Shown here in pieces: positions 36,134-45,403 of a DNA stretch of 64,000 bases. Below the pieces are notes generated by a model, which was not told the DNA's origin, searched no databases, and saw only the letters and a list, made by a program, of their open reading frames with translations. Source of the DNA: Pseudomonas sp. KU43P (GTDB taxonomy: Bacteria; Pseudomonadota; Gammaproteobacteria; Pseudomonadales; Pseudomonadaceae); the NCBI RefSeq assembly GCF_033095865.1, contig NZ_AP019365.1, positions 4,809,501 to 4,873,500 on the forward strand. The letters run 5' to 3'. The translations under genes were made by a program, and so were the position numbers. Numbering within the stretch: the first letter of the stretch is position 1; each line of letters starts with the position of its first letter.

Positions 36134-36158
36134 AGGCGGCCTTCGGGTCGCCTTTTTC
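36134..36158 (+). terminator. Terminator-like hairpin after the first imelysin gene
   Basis: AGGCGGCCTTCGGGTCGCCT followed by TTTTT. Confidence 0.7.
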
Positions 36159-36165
36159 ATGTTCC

Positions 36166-36260
36166 GGCCCTATCGCCGGCATGCCGGCCTCCGCAGGGGG
36201 AGCACAAGGCTTGAGGCCTGTGGTGTTCCCTGTGGGAGCCAACTTGCCGGCGATAGGGCC
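36166..36260. repeat. REP pair (diverged) after icmP
   Basis: Forward CTATCGCCGGCATGCCGGCC and inverted GAGCCAACTTGCCGGCGATA, both with substitutions. Confidence 0.8.
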
Positions 36261-36365
36261 AGACCTGCCAGCAATTTCATCTGGCAATTGCAAATTGCTC
36301 TTATTCAAACATCCCTGTCCTGCTAAGCTTGCACGCCGGTTTTTAGTCCACGCCCAGGATTGTGC

Positions 36366-37793
36366 ATGTCCTCGTCGCTGTCCCGACTCTCTCCCCTGCT
36401 GCTGGCCCTCGCCCTCGCTGCCTGTGACGACGCCCCGCGTTTCACTCAGGCCGAGCCGGGCGAAGCGTTGTCGGCTGGCCAGGCAACCGTACAGCGCAGC
36501 GACCGTAATGCCTTTTCCCTGCCCTCGGCCAACCTGACGCCAGAGCGTCGCCTGGACTTCGCCGTGGGCAACAGCTTCTTCCGTAACCCTTGGGTGATCG
36601 CCCCGTCCACCACCACTGCACGTGACGGCCTAGGCCCGCTGTTCAACACCAACGCCTGCCAGAACTGCCACGTGCGCGACGGCCGCGGCCATCCGCCCGA
36701 GCCTGGCGACAGCAACGCGGTATCGATGTTGGTGCGTCTGTCCATTCCCGACCAGCCGTACCTGGCCAAACAGATCGAGCGCCTGGGCGTGGTCCCCGAG
36801 CCGGTCTATGGCACCCAGCTGCAAGACATGGCCATCCCCGGTGTAGAACCCGAGGGCAAGGTGCGCGTGAGCTACACCACCCAAACCGTCAACTTCAAGG
36901 ACGGTCACCCAGTCGAATTGCGCCGCCCTGCCCTGCAGATCACCCAGCTCGGCTACGGGCCGATGCACCCCGATACCCGCTTCTCGGCCCGCGTGGCGCC
37001 ACCGATGATCGGCTTGGGCTTGCTCGAAGCCATTCCCGAGGCCGACATCCTGGCCAACGAAGACCCCGACGATCGCAACCGCGACGGCATTCGCGGCCGC
37101 GCCAACCGGGTGTGGGACGACGCCCAGGGCAAGACCGTGGTCGGCCGCTTCGGCTGGAAGGCCGGGCAGCCCAACGTCAAGCAACAGAACGTGCATGCCT
37201 TTGCCGGCGACATGGGCCTGACCAGCACCCTGCAACCCAAGGACGACTGCACCCAGGCGCAAACCGCCTGCCTGGCAGCGCCCAATGGCGATGGTGCCGG
37301 CGACGAGAAGGAAGTCAGCGACAACATCCTGCGCCTGGTGACTTTCTACACCCGCAACCTCGGCGTGCCTGCCCGCCGTGACGTGGGTGCGCCGCAAGTG
37401 CTGGCCGGCAAGAACCTGTTCTTCCAGGCCGGCTGCCAGGGCTGCCACACCCCGCAGTTCACCACCGCCCGAGACGCCGCCGAACCGGAACTGGCCGGGC
37501 AGGTGATCCGCCCCTACAGCGACCTGCTGCTGCACGACATGGGCCCCGGTCTTGCCGACGAGCGTACCGAATTCGCCGCCAACGGCCAGGACTGGCGCAC
37601 ACCGCCGTTGTGGGGTATCGGCCTTACCGAGGCGGTCAGTGGCCACACCCAGTATCTGCATGACGGCCGCGCCCGCAACCTGCTCGAAGCCGTGCTCTGG
37701 CACGGCGGTGAAGCCCAGGCGGCGCGCGACCATGTATTGACCTTCAATGCCGAACAGCGCGCCGCGCTGCTGGCGTTCCTGAACTCACTTTAA
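36366..37793 (+). CDS. Di-heme oxidoreductase-like lipoprotein (DUF1111/DHOR)
   Basis: 475 residues. A lipoprotein signal (LAAC at about 20) is followed by the DHOR fold with two heme c sites: CQNCH at 98-102 and CQGCH at 357-361. The family is a putative thiol- or iron-oxidising di-heme protein of the periplasm, related to MauG/CCP. Between two imelysin genes, it may oxidise or reduce iron for them, much as EfeB serves EfeO. The next gene begins 19 bp downstream with GGAG before it. Confidence 0.85.
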   Translation: MSSSLSRLSPLLLALALAACDDAPRFTQAEPGEALSAGQATVQRSDRNAFSLPSANLTPERRLDFAVGNSFFRNPWVIAPSTTTARDGLGPLFNTNACQNCHVRDGRGHPPEPGDSNAVSMLVRLSIPDQPYLAKQIERLGVVPEPVYGTQLQDMAIPGVEPEGKVRVSYTTQTVNFKDGHPVELRRPALQITQLGYGPMHPDTRFSARVAPPMIGLGLLEAIPEADILANEDPDDRNRDGIRGRANRVWDDAQGKTVVGRFGWKAGQPNVKQQNVHAFAGDMGLTSTLQPKDDCTQAQTACLAAPNGDGAGDEKEVSDNILRLVTFYTRNLGVPARRDVGAPQVLAGKNLFFQAGCQGCHTPQFTTARDAAEPELAGQVIRPYSDLLLHDMGPGLADERTEFAANGQDWRTPPLWGIGLTEAVSGHTQYLHDGRARNLLEAVLWHGGEAQAARDHVLTFNAEQRAALLAFLNSL

Positions 37794-37812
37794 AACGCGC
37801 AAGGAGCCGGGC

Positions 37813-38877
37813 ATGTTCCGACCCAAACTGTTGTTCACCAGCCTCGCCGCACTCGCTCTTGGGGCCTGCTCGCCGCAGGATCCACAGGCCGTGACCTCCG
37901 CTGCCATCGCCAAGCAGGTGATCCTGCCGACCTACAGCCGCTGGGTCGAAGCCGACCGCCAGCTGGCCAGCAGCGCCCTGGCTTACTGCGAAGGCAAGGC
38001 AAGCCTGGAAACCGCGCGCGCCGACTTCCTCAACGCACAAAAAGCCTGGGCCGAACTGCAGCCATTGCTGGTTGGCCCTCTGGCCGAAGGCAACCGTGCC
38101 TGGCAGGTGCAGTTCTGGCCTGACAAGAAGAACCTGGTCGGTCGCCAGGTCGAGCAACTGGTGAACGGTGACAAGCCGGTCGATGCCGCCGCCCTGGGCA
38201 AGGCCAGCGTCGTCGTGCGCGGCCTGTCGGCCTACGAGTACATCCTGTTCGACAGCAAGCCAGACATCGCCACCGCCGAGCAGAAAGCCCGCTACTGCCC
38301 GCTGCTGGTTGCCATTGGTGATCACCAGAAGGCGCTCGCCGAAGAGATCCTGAAGAGCTGGAACAGCACCGACGGCATGCTGTCGCAGATGACCAAGTTC
38401 CCCAACCAGCGCTACGCCGATTCCCACGAAGCGATCGCCGACCTGCTGCGCGCCCAGGTGACTGCCCTGGATACGCTGAAGAAGAAGCTGGGCGCACCAA
38501 TGGGTCGCCAGAGCAAGGGCATCCCGCAGCCGCTGCAGGCCGAAGCCTGGCGCAGCCACTCGTCGCTCAAGAGCCTGGAAGCTAGCCTCAAGGCCGCCCA
38601 GGCAGTCTGGGTGGGTGTCGACAACCAAGGCCTGCGCGGCCTGCTGGGCAGCGATCAGAAAGCCCTGGCGCAAAAAATCGACGACGCCTACGCTAGCGCC
38701 CTCAAGCTGCTGGCCGACAACCACAAGACCCTGGGCGAGCTGCTGGCCGACGACGCCGGCCAACAAAGCCTGAACCAGATCTACGACGCGCTCAACGTCG
38801 TGCATCGCCTGCACGAAGGCGACCTGGCCAAGGCGTTGAACATTCAACTGGGCTTCAATGCCAACGACGGTGACTGA
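37813..38877 (+). CDS. Second imelysin family lipoprotein
   Basis: 354 residues. Lipoprotein signal LGAC (about 19), then an imelysin domain. The motif where GxHxxE is expected reads GLSAYEY, so the His is replaced by Ser while the Glu stays. It may pair with the first imelysin or bind metal differently. The ATG of the DUF1513 gene begins two bases after its stop, so these two are tightly coupled. Confidence 0.83.
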   Translation: MFRPKLLFTSLAALALGACSPQDPQAVTSAAIAKQVILPTYSRWVEADRQLASSALAYCEGKASLETARADFLNAQKAWAELQPLLVGPLAEGNRAWQVQFWPDKKNLVGRQVEQLVNGDKPVDAAALGKASVVVRGLSAYEYILFDSKPDIATAEQKARYCPLLVAIGDHQKALAEEILKSWNSTDGMLSQMTKFPNQRYADSHEAIADLLRAQVTALDTLKKKLGAPMGRQSKGIPQPLQAEAWRSHSSLKSLEASLKAAQAVWVGVDNQGLRGLLGSDQKALAQKIDDAYASALKLLADNHKTLGELLADDAGQQSLNQIYDALNVVHRLHEGDLAKALNIQLGFNANDGD

Positions 38878-38879
38878 TC

Positions 38880-39977
38880 ATGCTGCGACGCCAGGCAATC
38901 AAACTCGGTAGCGTACTGCTCAGCGCCCTGACACTGGGCGGCTGGAGCCTGTTCCGCAACAAAGGCAGCGAACCCTTGCTGCTGTCGGCGCGTGACGATG
39001 GCGACGGCAAGCATTACGCGGTCGGGTTTCGCCTGGACGGCACCCAGGTGTTCAGCACCCAGGTGGGCCAGCGTTGCCATGCCATCATCAACCACCCGAG
39101 CTTACCGATCGCCCTGTTCGTCGCGCGCCGCCCTGGCACCGAGAGTTACCTGGTCGACCTGCGCGACGGGCGCCTGCTGCAAACCATCACCTCGCAGCCT
39201 GGCCGCCATTTCTACGGCCACGCGGTGATCCACCACGGCGGTGAATGGCTGTACGCCACCGAAAACGACACTACCGACCCGGGCCGTGGCGTATTGGGTG
39301 TCTACCGATTCGAAGGTGAACGCCTGGTGCACACCGGCGAGATTCCGACCCACGGCATCGGCCCCCACGAAGTGGCCTGGCTCCCCGACGGCGAAACCCT
39401 GGTGGTGGCCAACGGTGGTATCCGCACCGAGGCCGAAAGCCGGGTCGAGATGAACCTCGATGCCATGCAGCCAAGCCTTGTGCTGATGCAGCGCGACGGA
39501 ACCCTACTGAGCAAGGAAACCCTGGCCCAGCAAATGAACAGCGTGCGCCACCTGGCGGTGGGCAGCGACGGTACCGTGGTCGCCTGCCAGCAGTTCATGG
39601 GCGATGCCGATGAAACTGCAGAGCTGCTGGCGATCAAGCGCCCGGGCGAGCCGTTCAAGGCTTTCCCGGTGCCTGAGCGGCAATTGCAGTCGATGGCCCA
39701 GTACACCGCCAGCGTGGCTATCCACAGCGACCTGCGCCTGGTGGCACTGACCGCGCCGCGGGCCAACCGCCTGTTCATCTGGGACCTGGACAGCGGCGCG
39801 GTGAAGCTCGATGCGCCGATGCCGGACTGTGCCGGTGTCGGGGCGGTGCAGGATGGCTTCGTGGTGACTTCCGGGCAGGGACGTTGCCGATTCTATGATT
39901 GCCGCAAGGCTGAACTGATCGGGCAACCGATGAACTTGCCTTCCGGTTTCTGGGACAACCATCTGCACCTGGCCTGA
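38880..39977 (+). CDS. DUF1513 exported protein (beta-propeller-like)
   Basis: 365 residues. The N-terminus MLRRQAIKLGSVLLSALTL resembles a Tat signal (twin Arg plus hydrophobic stretch), so it may be folded before export. The body has repeated beta segments such as HAIINHPSLPIALFVARRPG, GEWLYATEND, GPHEVAWLPDGETLVVANGG and SVRHLAVGSDG, consistent with a propeller. DUF1513 genes commonly follow imelysin genes; role unknown, probably the last part of a periplasmic iron system. Confidence 0.82.
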   Translation: MLRRQAIKLGSVLLSALTLGGWSLFRNKGSEPLLLSARDDGDGKHYAVGFRLDGTQVFSTQVGQRCHAIINHPSLPIALFVARRPGTESYLVDLRDGRLLQTITSQPGRHFYGHAVIHHGGEWLYATENDTTDPGRGVLGVYRFEGERLVHTGEIPTHGIGPHEVAWLPDGETLVVANGGIRTEAESRVEMNLDAMQPSLVLMQRDGTLLSKETLAQQMNSVRHLAVGSDGTVVACQQFMGDADETAELLAIKRPGEPFKAFPVPERQLQSMAQYTASVAIHSDLRLVALTAPRANRLFIWDLDSGAVKLDAPMPDCAGVGAVQDGFVVTSGQGRCRFYDCRKAELIGQPMNLPSGFWDNHLHLA

Positions 39978-39981
39978 ACCG

Positions 39982-40060
39982 ACCCTATCGCCGGCAAGCC
40001 GGCTCCCACACTGGAAGCATGTTGCGTACCTGTGGGAGCCGGCTTGCCGGCGATAGGGCC
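39982..40060. repeat. REP pair after the DUF1513 gene
   Basis: Forward CTATCGCCGGCAAGCCGGCT and inverted GAGCCGGCTTGCCGGCGATA, ending about 125 bp before mexV. Confidence 0.9.
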
Positions 40061-40184
40061 GGTTCAGACAATCCATTTCCCCCACCGCCAAAAACAGTCA
40101 ATACTTCCCCCATCCACACGTGGGCAGGATCGCCCGTTGTCGTGCCAGAACGAATAACAACCACGTATCCAAGGAACCGGACTT

Positions 40185-41333
40185 ATGCTGCGCCGCCGCA
40201 TGCTCATCATGTTGGCCGTCGTTGTGCTGATCGTGCTGGCCCTGGGGGGCTACAAGGCATTCTCGATCTACCAGCAGATCCAGATGTTCAGCGCCCCGAG
40301 GCCGCCCATCACCGTGGCCGCGGCCCTGGCTGAAGAACGCCAGTGGCAGGAGCGCCTGCCCGCCGTCGGCAGCCTCAAGGCTCTGCAAGGGGTCGAACTG
40401 AGCCTGGAAGTGGAAGGAATCGTCAAGTCCCTGCACTTCGACTCGGGCCAGAAGGTCAAAGCCGGGCAGCTGTTGCTGCAACTCAACGATGATCAGGAAA
40501 CCGCCCTGCTCGGCACTGCCCAGGCCGATCTAGGCCTGGCCAAAGTCGACTTCGGTCGCGGTAGCCAACTGGTGGGCGATTCGGCAATCTCTCGCGGCGA
40601 GTACGATCGCCTTACCGCCCAGTACCGGCGCAACCAGGCCGTGGTCGACCAGCTCAAGGCGTCCAAGACCAAGAAGAGCATCAGCGCTCCGTTCAGCGGC
40701 ACCATTGGCATCCGCCAGGTGGATGTCGGCGACTACCTGGCCGCCGGCGCGGTGATTGCCACCTTGCAGGACCTGTCCAGCCTGTATGTCGACTTCAACG
40801 TGCCTGAGCAGGCCTTGCCCCATCTGAGCCTGGGCCAGCAGGTTCAGGTGCAAGTGGCCGCGTATCCAGGCCAGACCTTCCCTGCCAGCCTCAGTGCGAT
40901 CAACCCCAAGGTCGAGGAAAGCACCCGCAACCTGCTGGTACGCGCGACCATGGCCAACCCAGACGGCAAACTGCTGCCGGGCATGTTCGCCAACCTGCTG
41001 GTGCTGTTGCCAAACCCCCGCCCGCAGGTGGTGGTGCCGGAAAGCGCCATCACCTACACCCTGTATGGCAACTCGGTATACGTCGCCGTGCCCAAGCAGG
41101 ACAAGGACGGCAAGCCGCAGCAGGATGACCAGGGCCATCCGCAACTCACCGCGGAACAACGCACGGTACAGACCGGCGAGCGGCGCGATGGCGTGGTCGT
41201 GGTCACCAAGGGGCTCAAGGCCGGCGAGCAGGTGGTGACCGCCGGGCAGCTCAAACTCACCCCCGGCGCGGCCATCCGCATCGGCCAGGACACCGCGCTC
41301 AAGCCCGAACAGGGCACCCCGCGCGCGGACTGA
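40185..41333 (+). CDS. mexV: RND efflux periplasmic adaptor (MexV-like)
   Basis: 382 residues. One N-terminal anchor helix (about 7-23), then the HlyD/MFP order: barrel-lipoyl (LEVEGIVKSLHFDSGQKVKAGQLLLQL), hairpin, second lipoyl half (ISAPFSGTIGIRQVDVGDYL), and beta-barrel. It bridges the RND pump to an outer-membrane channel. AAGGAA precedes the ATG, and the pump gene begins 13 bp downstream. No lipobox cysteine. The name follows the P. aeruginosa locus next to icmP; similarity to other adaptors is also high. Confidence 0.85.
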   Translation: MLRRRMLIMLAVVVLIVLALGGYKAFSIYQQIQMFSAPRPPITVAAALAEERQWQERLPAVGSLKALQGVELSLEVEGIVKSLHFDSGQKVKAGQLLLQLNDDQETALLGTAQADLGLAKVDFGRGSQLVGDSAISRGEYDRLTAQYRRNQAVVDQLKASKTKKSISAPFSGTIGIRQVDVGDYLAAGAVIATLQDLSSLYVDFNVPEQALPHLSLGQQVQVQVAAYPGQTFPASLSAINPKVEESTRNLLVRATMANPDGKLLPGMFANLLVLLPNPRPQVVVPESAITYTLYGNSVYVAVPKQDKDGKPQQDDQGHPQLTAEQRTVQTGERRDGVVVVTKGLKAGEQVVTAGQLKLTPGAAIRIGQDTALKPEQGTPRAD

Positions 41334-41346
41334 CCAGGAGGCAGGC

Positions 41347-44300
41347 ATGGCGTTCACCGACCCCTTCATCCGTCGCCCGGTCCTGGCCAGCGTGGTCAGC
41401 CTGCTGATCCTGCTGTTGGGTTTCCAGGCCTGGAGCAAGCTGCAGATCCGCCAGTACCCGCAAATGGAAAACGCCCTGATCACGGTGACCACCGCCTACC
41501 CCGGGGCCAACGCCGAAACCATCCAGGGCTACATCACCCAGCCGCTGCAACAGAGCCTGGCCAGCGCCGAGGGCATCGACTACATGACCTCGGTAAGCCG
41601 GCAGAACTTCTCGGTCATCTCCATCTATGCGCGGATCGGCGCCGACAGCGACCGGCTGTTCACCGAGCTGCTGGCCAAGGCCAACGAAGTGCGCAACCAG
41701 CTCCCGCAAGATTCCGAAGACCCCGTACTGAGCAAGGAAGCGGCCGATGCCTCGGCGCTGATGTACATCAGCTTCTACAGCAAGGAAATGAGCAACCCGC
41801 AGATCACCGATTACCTGTCGCGGGTGATCCAGCCGAAGCTGGCCACCTTGCCCGGCATGGCCGAGGCGGAAATCCTCGGCAACCAGGTGTTCGCCATGCG
41901 CATCTGGATCGACCCAGTGAAACTGGCCGGCTTTGGCCTCTCGGCCACGGATGTGACCAACGCCGTGCGCCGCTACAACTTCCTGTCTGCGGCGGGCGAG
42001 GTAAAAGGCGAATACGTGGTCACCAGCATCAACGCCAGTACCGAGTTGAAGTCGGCCGAGGCTTTTGCCGCACTCCCCGTCAAGACGGCGGGCGACAGCC
42101 GCGTGCTGCTGGGCGATGTGGCGCGGGTCGAGATGGGCGCGGAAAACTACGACACGGTCAGCTCGTTCGACGGTACCCCGTCGGTGTACATCGGCATAAA
42201 GGCTACCCCCGCTGCCAACCCCCTGGAGGTGATCAAGGAAGTGCGGCGGATCATGCCGGAGCTGGAGAGCCAGCTACCATCGGCGCTCAAGGCATCAATC
42301 GCCTACGACGCCACGCTGTTCATCCAGGCCTCCATCGACGAAGTGATCAAGACCCTCGGCGAAGCAGTGTTGATCGTCATCGTGGTGGTGTTCCTGTTCC
42401 TCGGCGCCCTGCGCTCGGTGCTGATACCGGTGGTGACCATTCCGCTGTCGATGATCGGCGTGCTGTTCTTCATGCAGATGATGGGCTATTCGCTCAACCT
42501 GCTGACGCTCCTGGCGATGGTGCTGGCCATCGGCCTGGTGGTGGACGATGCCATCGTCGTGGTGGAGAACATCCATCGGCACATGGAAGAAGGCAAGTCG
42601 CCGTTCGACGCAGCCCTTGAGGGCGCACGGGAAATTGCCATGCCGGTGGTGTCGATGACCATCACCCTGGCGGCGGTGTACGCGCCCATTGGCTTCCTGA
42701 CCGGGCTCACGGGCGCCTTGTTCAAGGAGTTCGCCTTGACCCTCGCAGGCGCGGTGATCATCTCGGGTATCGTCGCCCTGACCCTGTCACCCATGATGTG
42801 CGCCCTGCTGCTGCGCCAAGAACAGAGCCCCAGCGGCTTGGCCCACCGCCTGGACCAACTGTTCGAGCGCCTGAAAGTGCGCTACCAGCGCATCCTGCAC
42901 ACCACCCTGGACAGCCGCCCGGTGGTGCTGGTATTCGCCGTGATCATCCTGTGCCTGATCCCGGTGCTGCTCAAGTTCACCCAGAACGAACTGGCACCGA
43001 ACGAAGACCAGGGTGTGATCTTCATGATGAGCAGCTCGCCGCAGCCGGCCAACCTCGACTACCTCAATGCCTACACCGACCAGTTCACGCCCCTGTTCAA
43101 GACCTTCCCCGAGTACTACTCATCGTTCCAGATCAACGGTTTCAATGGGGTGCAAAGCGGTATCGGCGGCTTTCTGCTCAAGCCCTGGAACGAGCGCGAG
43201 CGCACGCAGATGGAACTGCTGCCGCTGGTACAAGCCAAGCTCGAAGAAATCGGCGGCCTGCAGATCTTCGGTTTCAACCTGCCGTCGCTACCTGGCACCG
43301 GTGAGGGCCTGCCGTTCCAGTTCGTGATCAATACCGCCGGTGACTACCCGGCCCTGCTGGAAGTGGCCCAGCGGGTCAAGGAACGTGCCCAGGCCTCCGG
43401 CAAGTTTGCCTTCCTCGACATCGACCTGGCCTTCGACAAACCCGAAGTGGTGGTCGATATCGACCGGGCCAAGGCCGCCCAGATGGGCGTGTCCATGGAC
43501 ACTCTGGGCGGCACCCTGGCAACCTTGCTGGGTGAAGCCGAGATCAACCGCTTTACCCTGGAAGGCCGCAGCTACAAGGTGATCGCCCAGGTCGAGCGGC
43601 CCTACCGTGACAACCCTGGCTGGCTCAACAGCTATTACGTGAAGAACGACCAGGGCCAGTTGCTGCCGCTGTCGACCCTCATCACCCTCAGTGACCGCGC
43701 CCGGCCGCGCCAGCTCAACCAGTTCCAGCAGCTCAACTCGGCGATCATCCAGGGCGTGCCGATGGTCAGCATTGGCGAAGCGCTGCAGACCGTCAGCGAT
43801 ATTGCCCGTGAAGAAGCCCCGGAGGGGTTCTCGTTCGATTACGCCGGTGCCGCGCGGCAGTATGTGCAGGAAGGCAGTGCGCTTTGGGTGACCTTCGGCC
43901 TGGCGCTGGCGATCATTTTCTTGGTGCTGGCGGCCCAATTCGAGAGCTTCCGCGACCCGCTGGTGATTCTGGTGACGGTGCCACTGTCGATCTGCGGGGC
44001 GCTGCTGCCACTGTTCCTGGGCATTTCCAGCATGAACATCTATACCCAGGTCGGGCTGGTGACGCTGATCGGCCTGATCAGCAAGCACGGCATCCTCATT
44101 GTCGAGTTCGCCAACCAGTTGCGCGAGGAGAAGGGCCTGGGTGTGCGTGAGGCCATCGAGGAAGCGGCGGCCATACGTCTGCGGCCTGTACTGATGACCA
44201 CGGCGGCGATGGTGTTCGGCATGGTGCCCCTGATTCTGGCAACGGGCGCCGGAGCGGTGAGCCGGTTCGATATCGGCACGGTGATTGCGACCGGGATGTC

Positions 44301-44391
44301 GATCGGGACGTTGTTTACCTTGTTTGTGTTGCCTTGCATCTACACCTTGCTGGCGCACAAGACGCAGGCCAGGGAGGCTGTTGCCGCCTGA
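41347..44391 (+). CDS. mexW: RND multidrug efflux permease (MexW-like)
   Basis: 1014 residues. It begins MAFTDPFIRRPVLASVVSLLILLLG and has twelve predicted membrane segments with two large periplasmic loops. TM4 holds the proton-relay Asp pair in GLVVDDAIVVVENIHRH. It exports drugs or other compounds with MexV. No outer-membrane factor gene follows, so it probably uses OprM-like TtgC or another channel encoded elsewhere. Confidence 0.92.
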   Translation: MAFTDPFIRRPVLASVVSLLILLLGFQAWSKLQIRQYPQMENALITVTTAYPGANAETIQGYITQPLQQSLASAEGIDYMTSVSRQNFSVISIYARIGADSDRLFTELLAKANEVRNQLPQDSEDPVLSKEAADASALMYISFYSKEMSNPQITDYLSRVIQPKLATLPGMAEAEILGNQVFAMRIWIDPVKLAGFGLSATDVTNAVRRYNFLSAAGEVKGEYVVTSINASTELKSAEAFAALPVKTAGDSRVLLGDVARVEMGAENYDTVSSFDGTPSVYIGIKATPAANPLEVIKEVRRIMPELESQLPSALKASIAYDATLFIQASIDEVIKTLGEAVLIVIVVVFLFLGALRSVLIPVVTIPLSMIGVLFFMQMMGYSLNLLTLLAMVLAIGLVVDDAIVVVENIHRHMEEGKSPFDAALEGAREIAMPVVSMTITLAAVYAPIGFLTGLTGALFKEFALTLAGAVIISGIVALTLSPMMCALLLRQEQSPSGLAHRLDQLFERLKVRYQRILHTTLDSRPVVLVFAVIILCLIPVLLKFTQNELAPNEDQGVIFMMSSSPQPANLDYLNAYTDQFTPLFKTFPEYYSSFQINGFNGVQSGIGGFLLKPWNERERTQMELLPLVQAKLEEIGGLQIFGFNLPSLPGTGEGLPFQFVINTAGDYPALLEVAQRVKERAQASGKFAFLDIDLAFDKPEVVVDIDRAKAAQMGVSMDTLGGTLATLLGEAEINRFTLEGRSYKVIAQVERPYRDNPGWLNSYYVKNDQGQLLPLSTLITLSDRARPRQLNQFQQLNSAIIQGVPMVSIGEALQTVSDIAREEAPEGFSFDYAGAARQYVQEGSALWVTFGLALAIIFLVLAAQFESFRDPLVILVTVPLSICGALLPLFLGISSMNIYTQVGLVTLIGLISKHGILIVEFANQLREEKGLGVREAIEEAAAIRLRPVLMTTAAMVFGMVPLILATGAGAVSRFDIGTVIATGMSIGTLFTLFVLPCIYTLLAHKTQAREAVAA

Positions 44392-44426
44392 TCTCGCTGG
44401 CGATTGGAGGCAGCATTGAAAAAGCA

Positions 44427-44450
44427 GAGGCCCCGCAATTGCGGGGCCTC
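44427..44450. terminator. Palindromic terminator between mexW and the InaA operon
   Basis: Perfect 24-bp palindrome (GAGGCCCCGCAA and its complement), with GAAAAAG before it and a short AGTTTG after it. It can serve both convergent transcripts. Confidence 0.8.
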
Positions 44451-44468
44451 AGTTTGCTCGAGCCAGGC

Positions 44469-44699
44469 TCAGCCGAACGGTCGCAACCCTTGCTGCATAC
44501 CGAACAGGAACAGCAACAGATCCTCGTCTGCCCGGGTCTGTGCTTGAGGTTGCTTGATGGCCCGCGGCAACGCGCACTGGTCAGCCATTTCGGACTTGCT
44601 GAATACCATGGGCCGCGGCTCCTCCCAGGCAGCTACCGCCACCGTGGTCACAGCCAACCCAGCCACCAGGAACAAAGCTCGAGCGATTTCTAGTTTCAT
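44469..44699 (-). CDS. Small exported hypothetical protein of the ColR-linked operon
   Basis: 76 residues. A signal peptide (about 1-23, ending AVA) leaves a ~53-residue mature peptide with one Cys (ADQCALPRAI) and a hydrophobic C-terminal patch (LLLFLFGM). Its ATG overlaps the TGA of the InaA kinase gene by 4 bp, so it is the last gene of the methyltransferase-inaA operon. Function unknown. Confidence 0.75.
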   Translation of the reverse strand: MKLEIARALFLVAGLAVTTVAVAAWEEPRPMVFSKSEMADQCALPRAIKQPQAQTRADEDLLLFLFGMQQGLRPFG

Positions 44700-45397
44700 T
44701 GCCCTAACCCTTTGACAGCGCTGCCAAACGCCATCTGGTAAAAATAGAGCAGCGATTGCCATTCCGCGTCATTGAGCGACGAATGGCGGCGCAGCTGGCG
44801 AAGGTCATTACCCGCCGCGCGCTGACAACTGATGCGCCGGCGGCATTTCTCAAGATCGAGCAAAGCCACTTCGACACGGGCCTGTTCGCCCTCGCCGATC
44901 ACCTTGATGAACACGTGCTTGCCATACAGGCAACCATGCTGCCAATGCCCCAGATGCATACGCGCCAGGTTGTCGGCCAAATCCTTGAGCATGCGCTCGT
45001 GCACTACTTGCGGGTAACGCTCGCGCGCCCCTTCGGCGTGCCAGGTATCGAGCTCGACGAAGCCATCCAGCGCCTCGCTGACCAGCAGCGCACGCCATTG
45101 CCTGTCGGCATCGCGCTCGGCGCCACAAAAGACGATGCGCGGCACGCGTACACCCAGCTGTTCGAAGCTGTTCAACGCGTCAAGCTCACGCAATACGGTT
45201 GGCCGGCCGAACGGATGCAGCAGGCTGCGATAGATATGCCCGACCTGGCGCTTGGCATACAGCAGCTTGCCGTTGCCATCGTCCAGCCGTTGCACACCAC
45301 TCTCTCCACCGCGCCGCTGGTTGGGCTCCTCGACCCATTCGCCCTGCTGACGCCAGTAATAATCGAACCGTGACTCCTCACGCTGGGCTACAGCCAT
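44696..45397 (-). CDS. inaA: InaA-type lipopolysaccharide kinase
   Basis: 233 residues, Kdo/WaaP kinase-like fold. HLGHWQHGCLYGKHVFIK and LLDLEKCRRR are the catalytic and metal segments. It is expected to phosphorylate a core LPS sugar or another substrate. AAGGGG lies nine bases before the ATG. In ColRS systems, genes like this are activated by ColR to strengthen the envelope; a ColR box precedes this operon. Confidence 0.87.
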   Translation of the reverse strand: MAVAQREESRFDYYWRQQGEWVEEPNQRRGGESGVQRLDDGNGKLLYAKRQVGHIYRSLLHPFGRPTVLRELDALNSFEQLGVRVPRIVFCGAERDADRQWRALLVSEALDGFVELDTWHAEGARERYPQVVHERMLKDLADNLARMHLGHWQHGCLYGKHVFIKVIGEGEQARVEVALLDLEKCRRRISCQRAAGNDLRQLRRHSSLNDAEWQSLLYFYQMAFGSAVKGLGQ

Positions 45398-45403
45398 CAA
45401 ACA

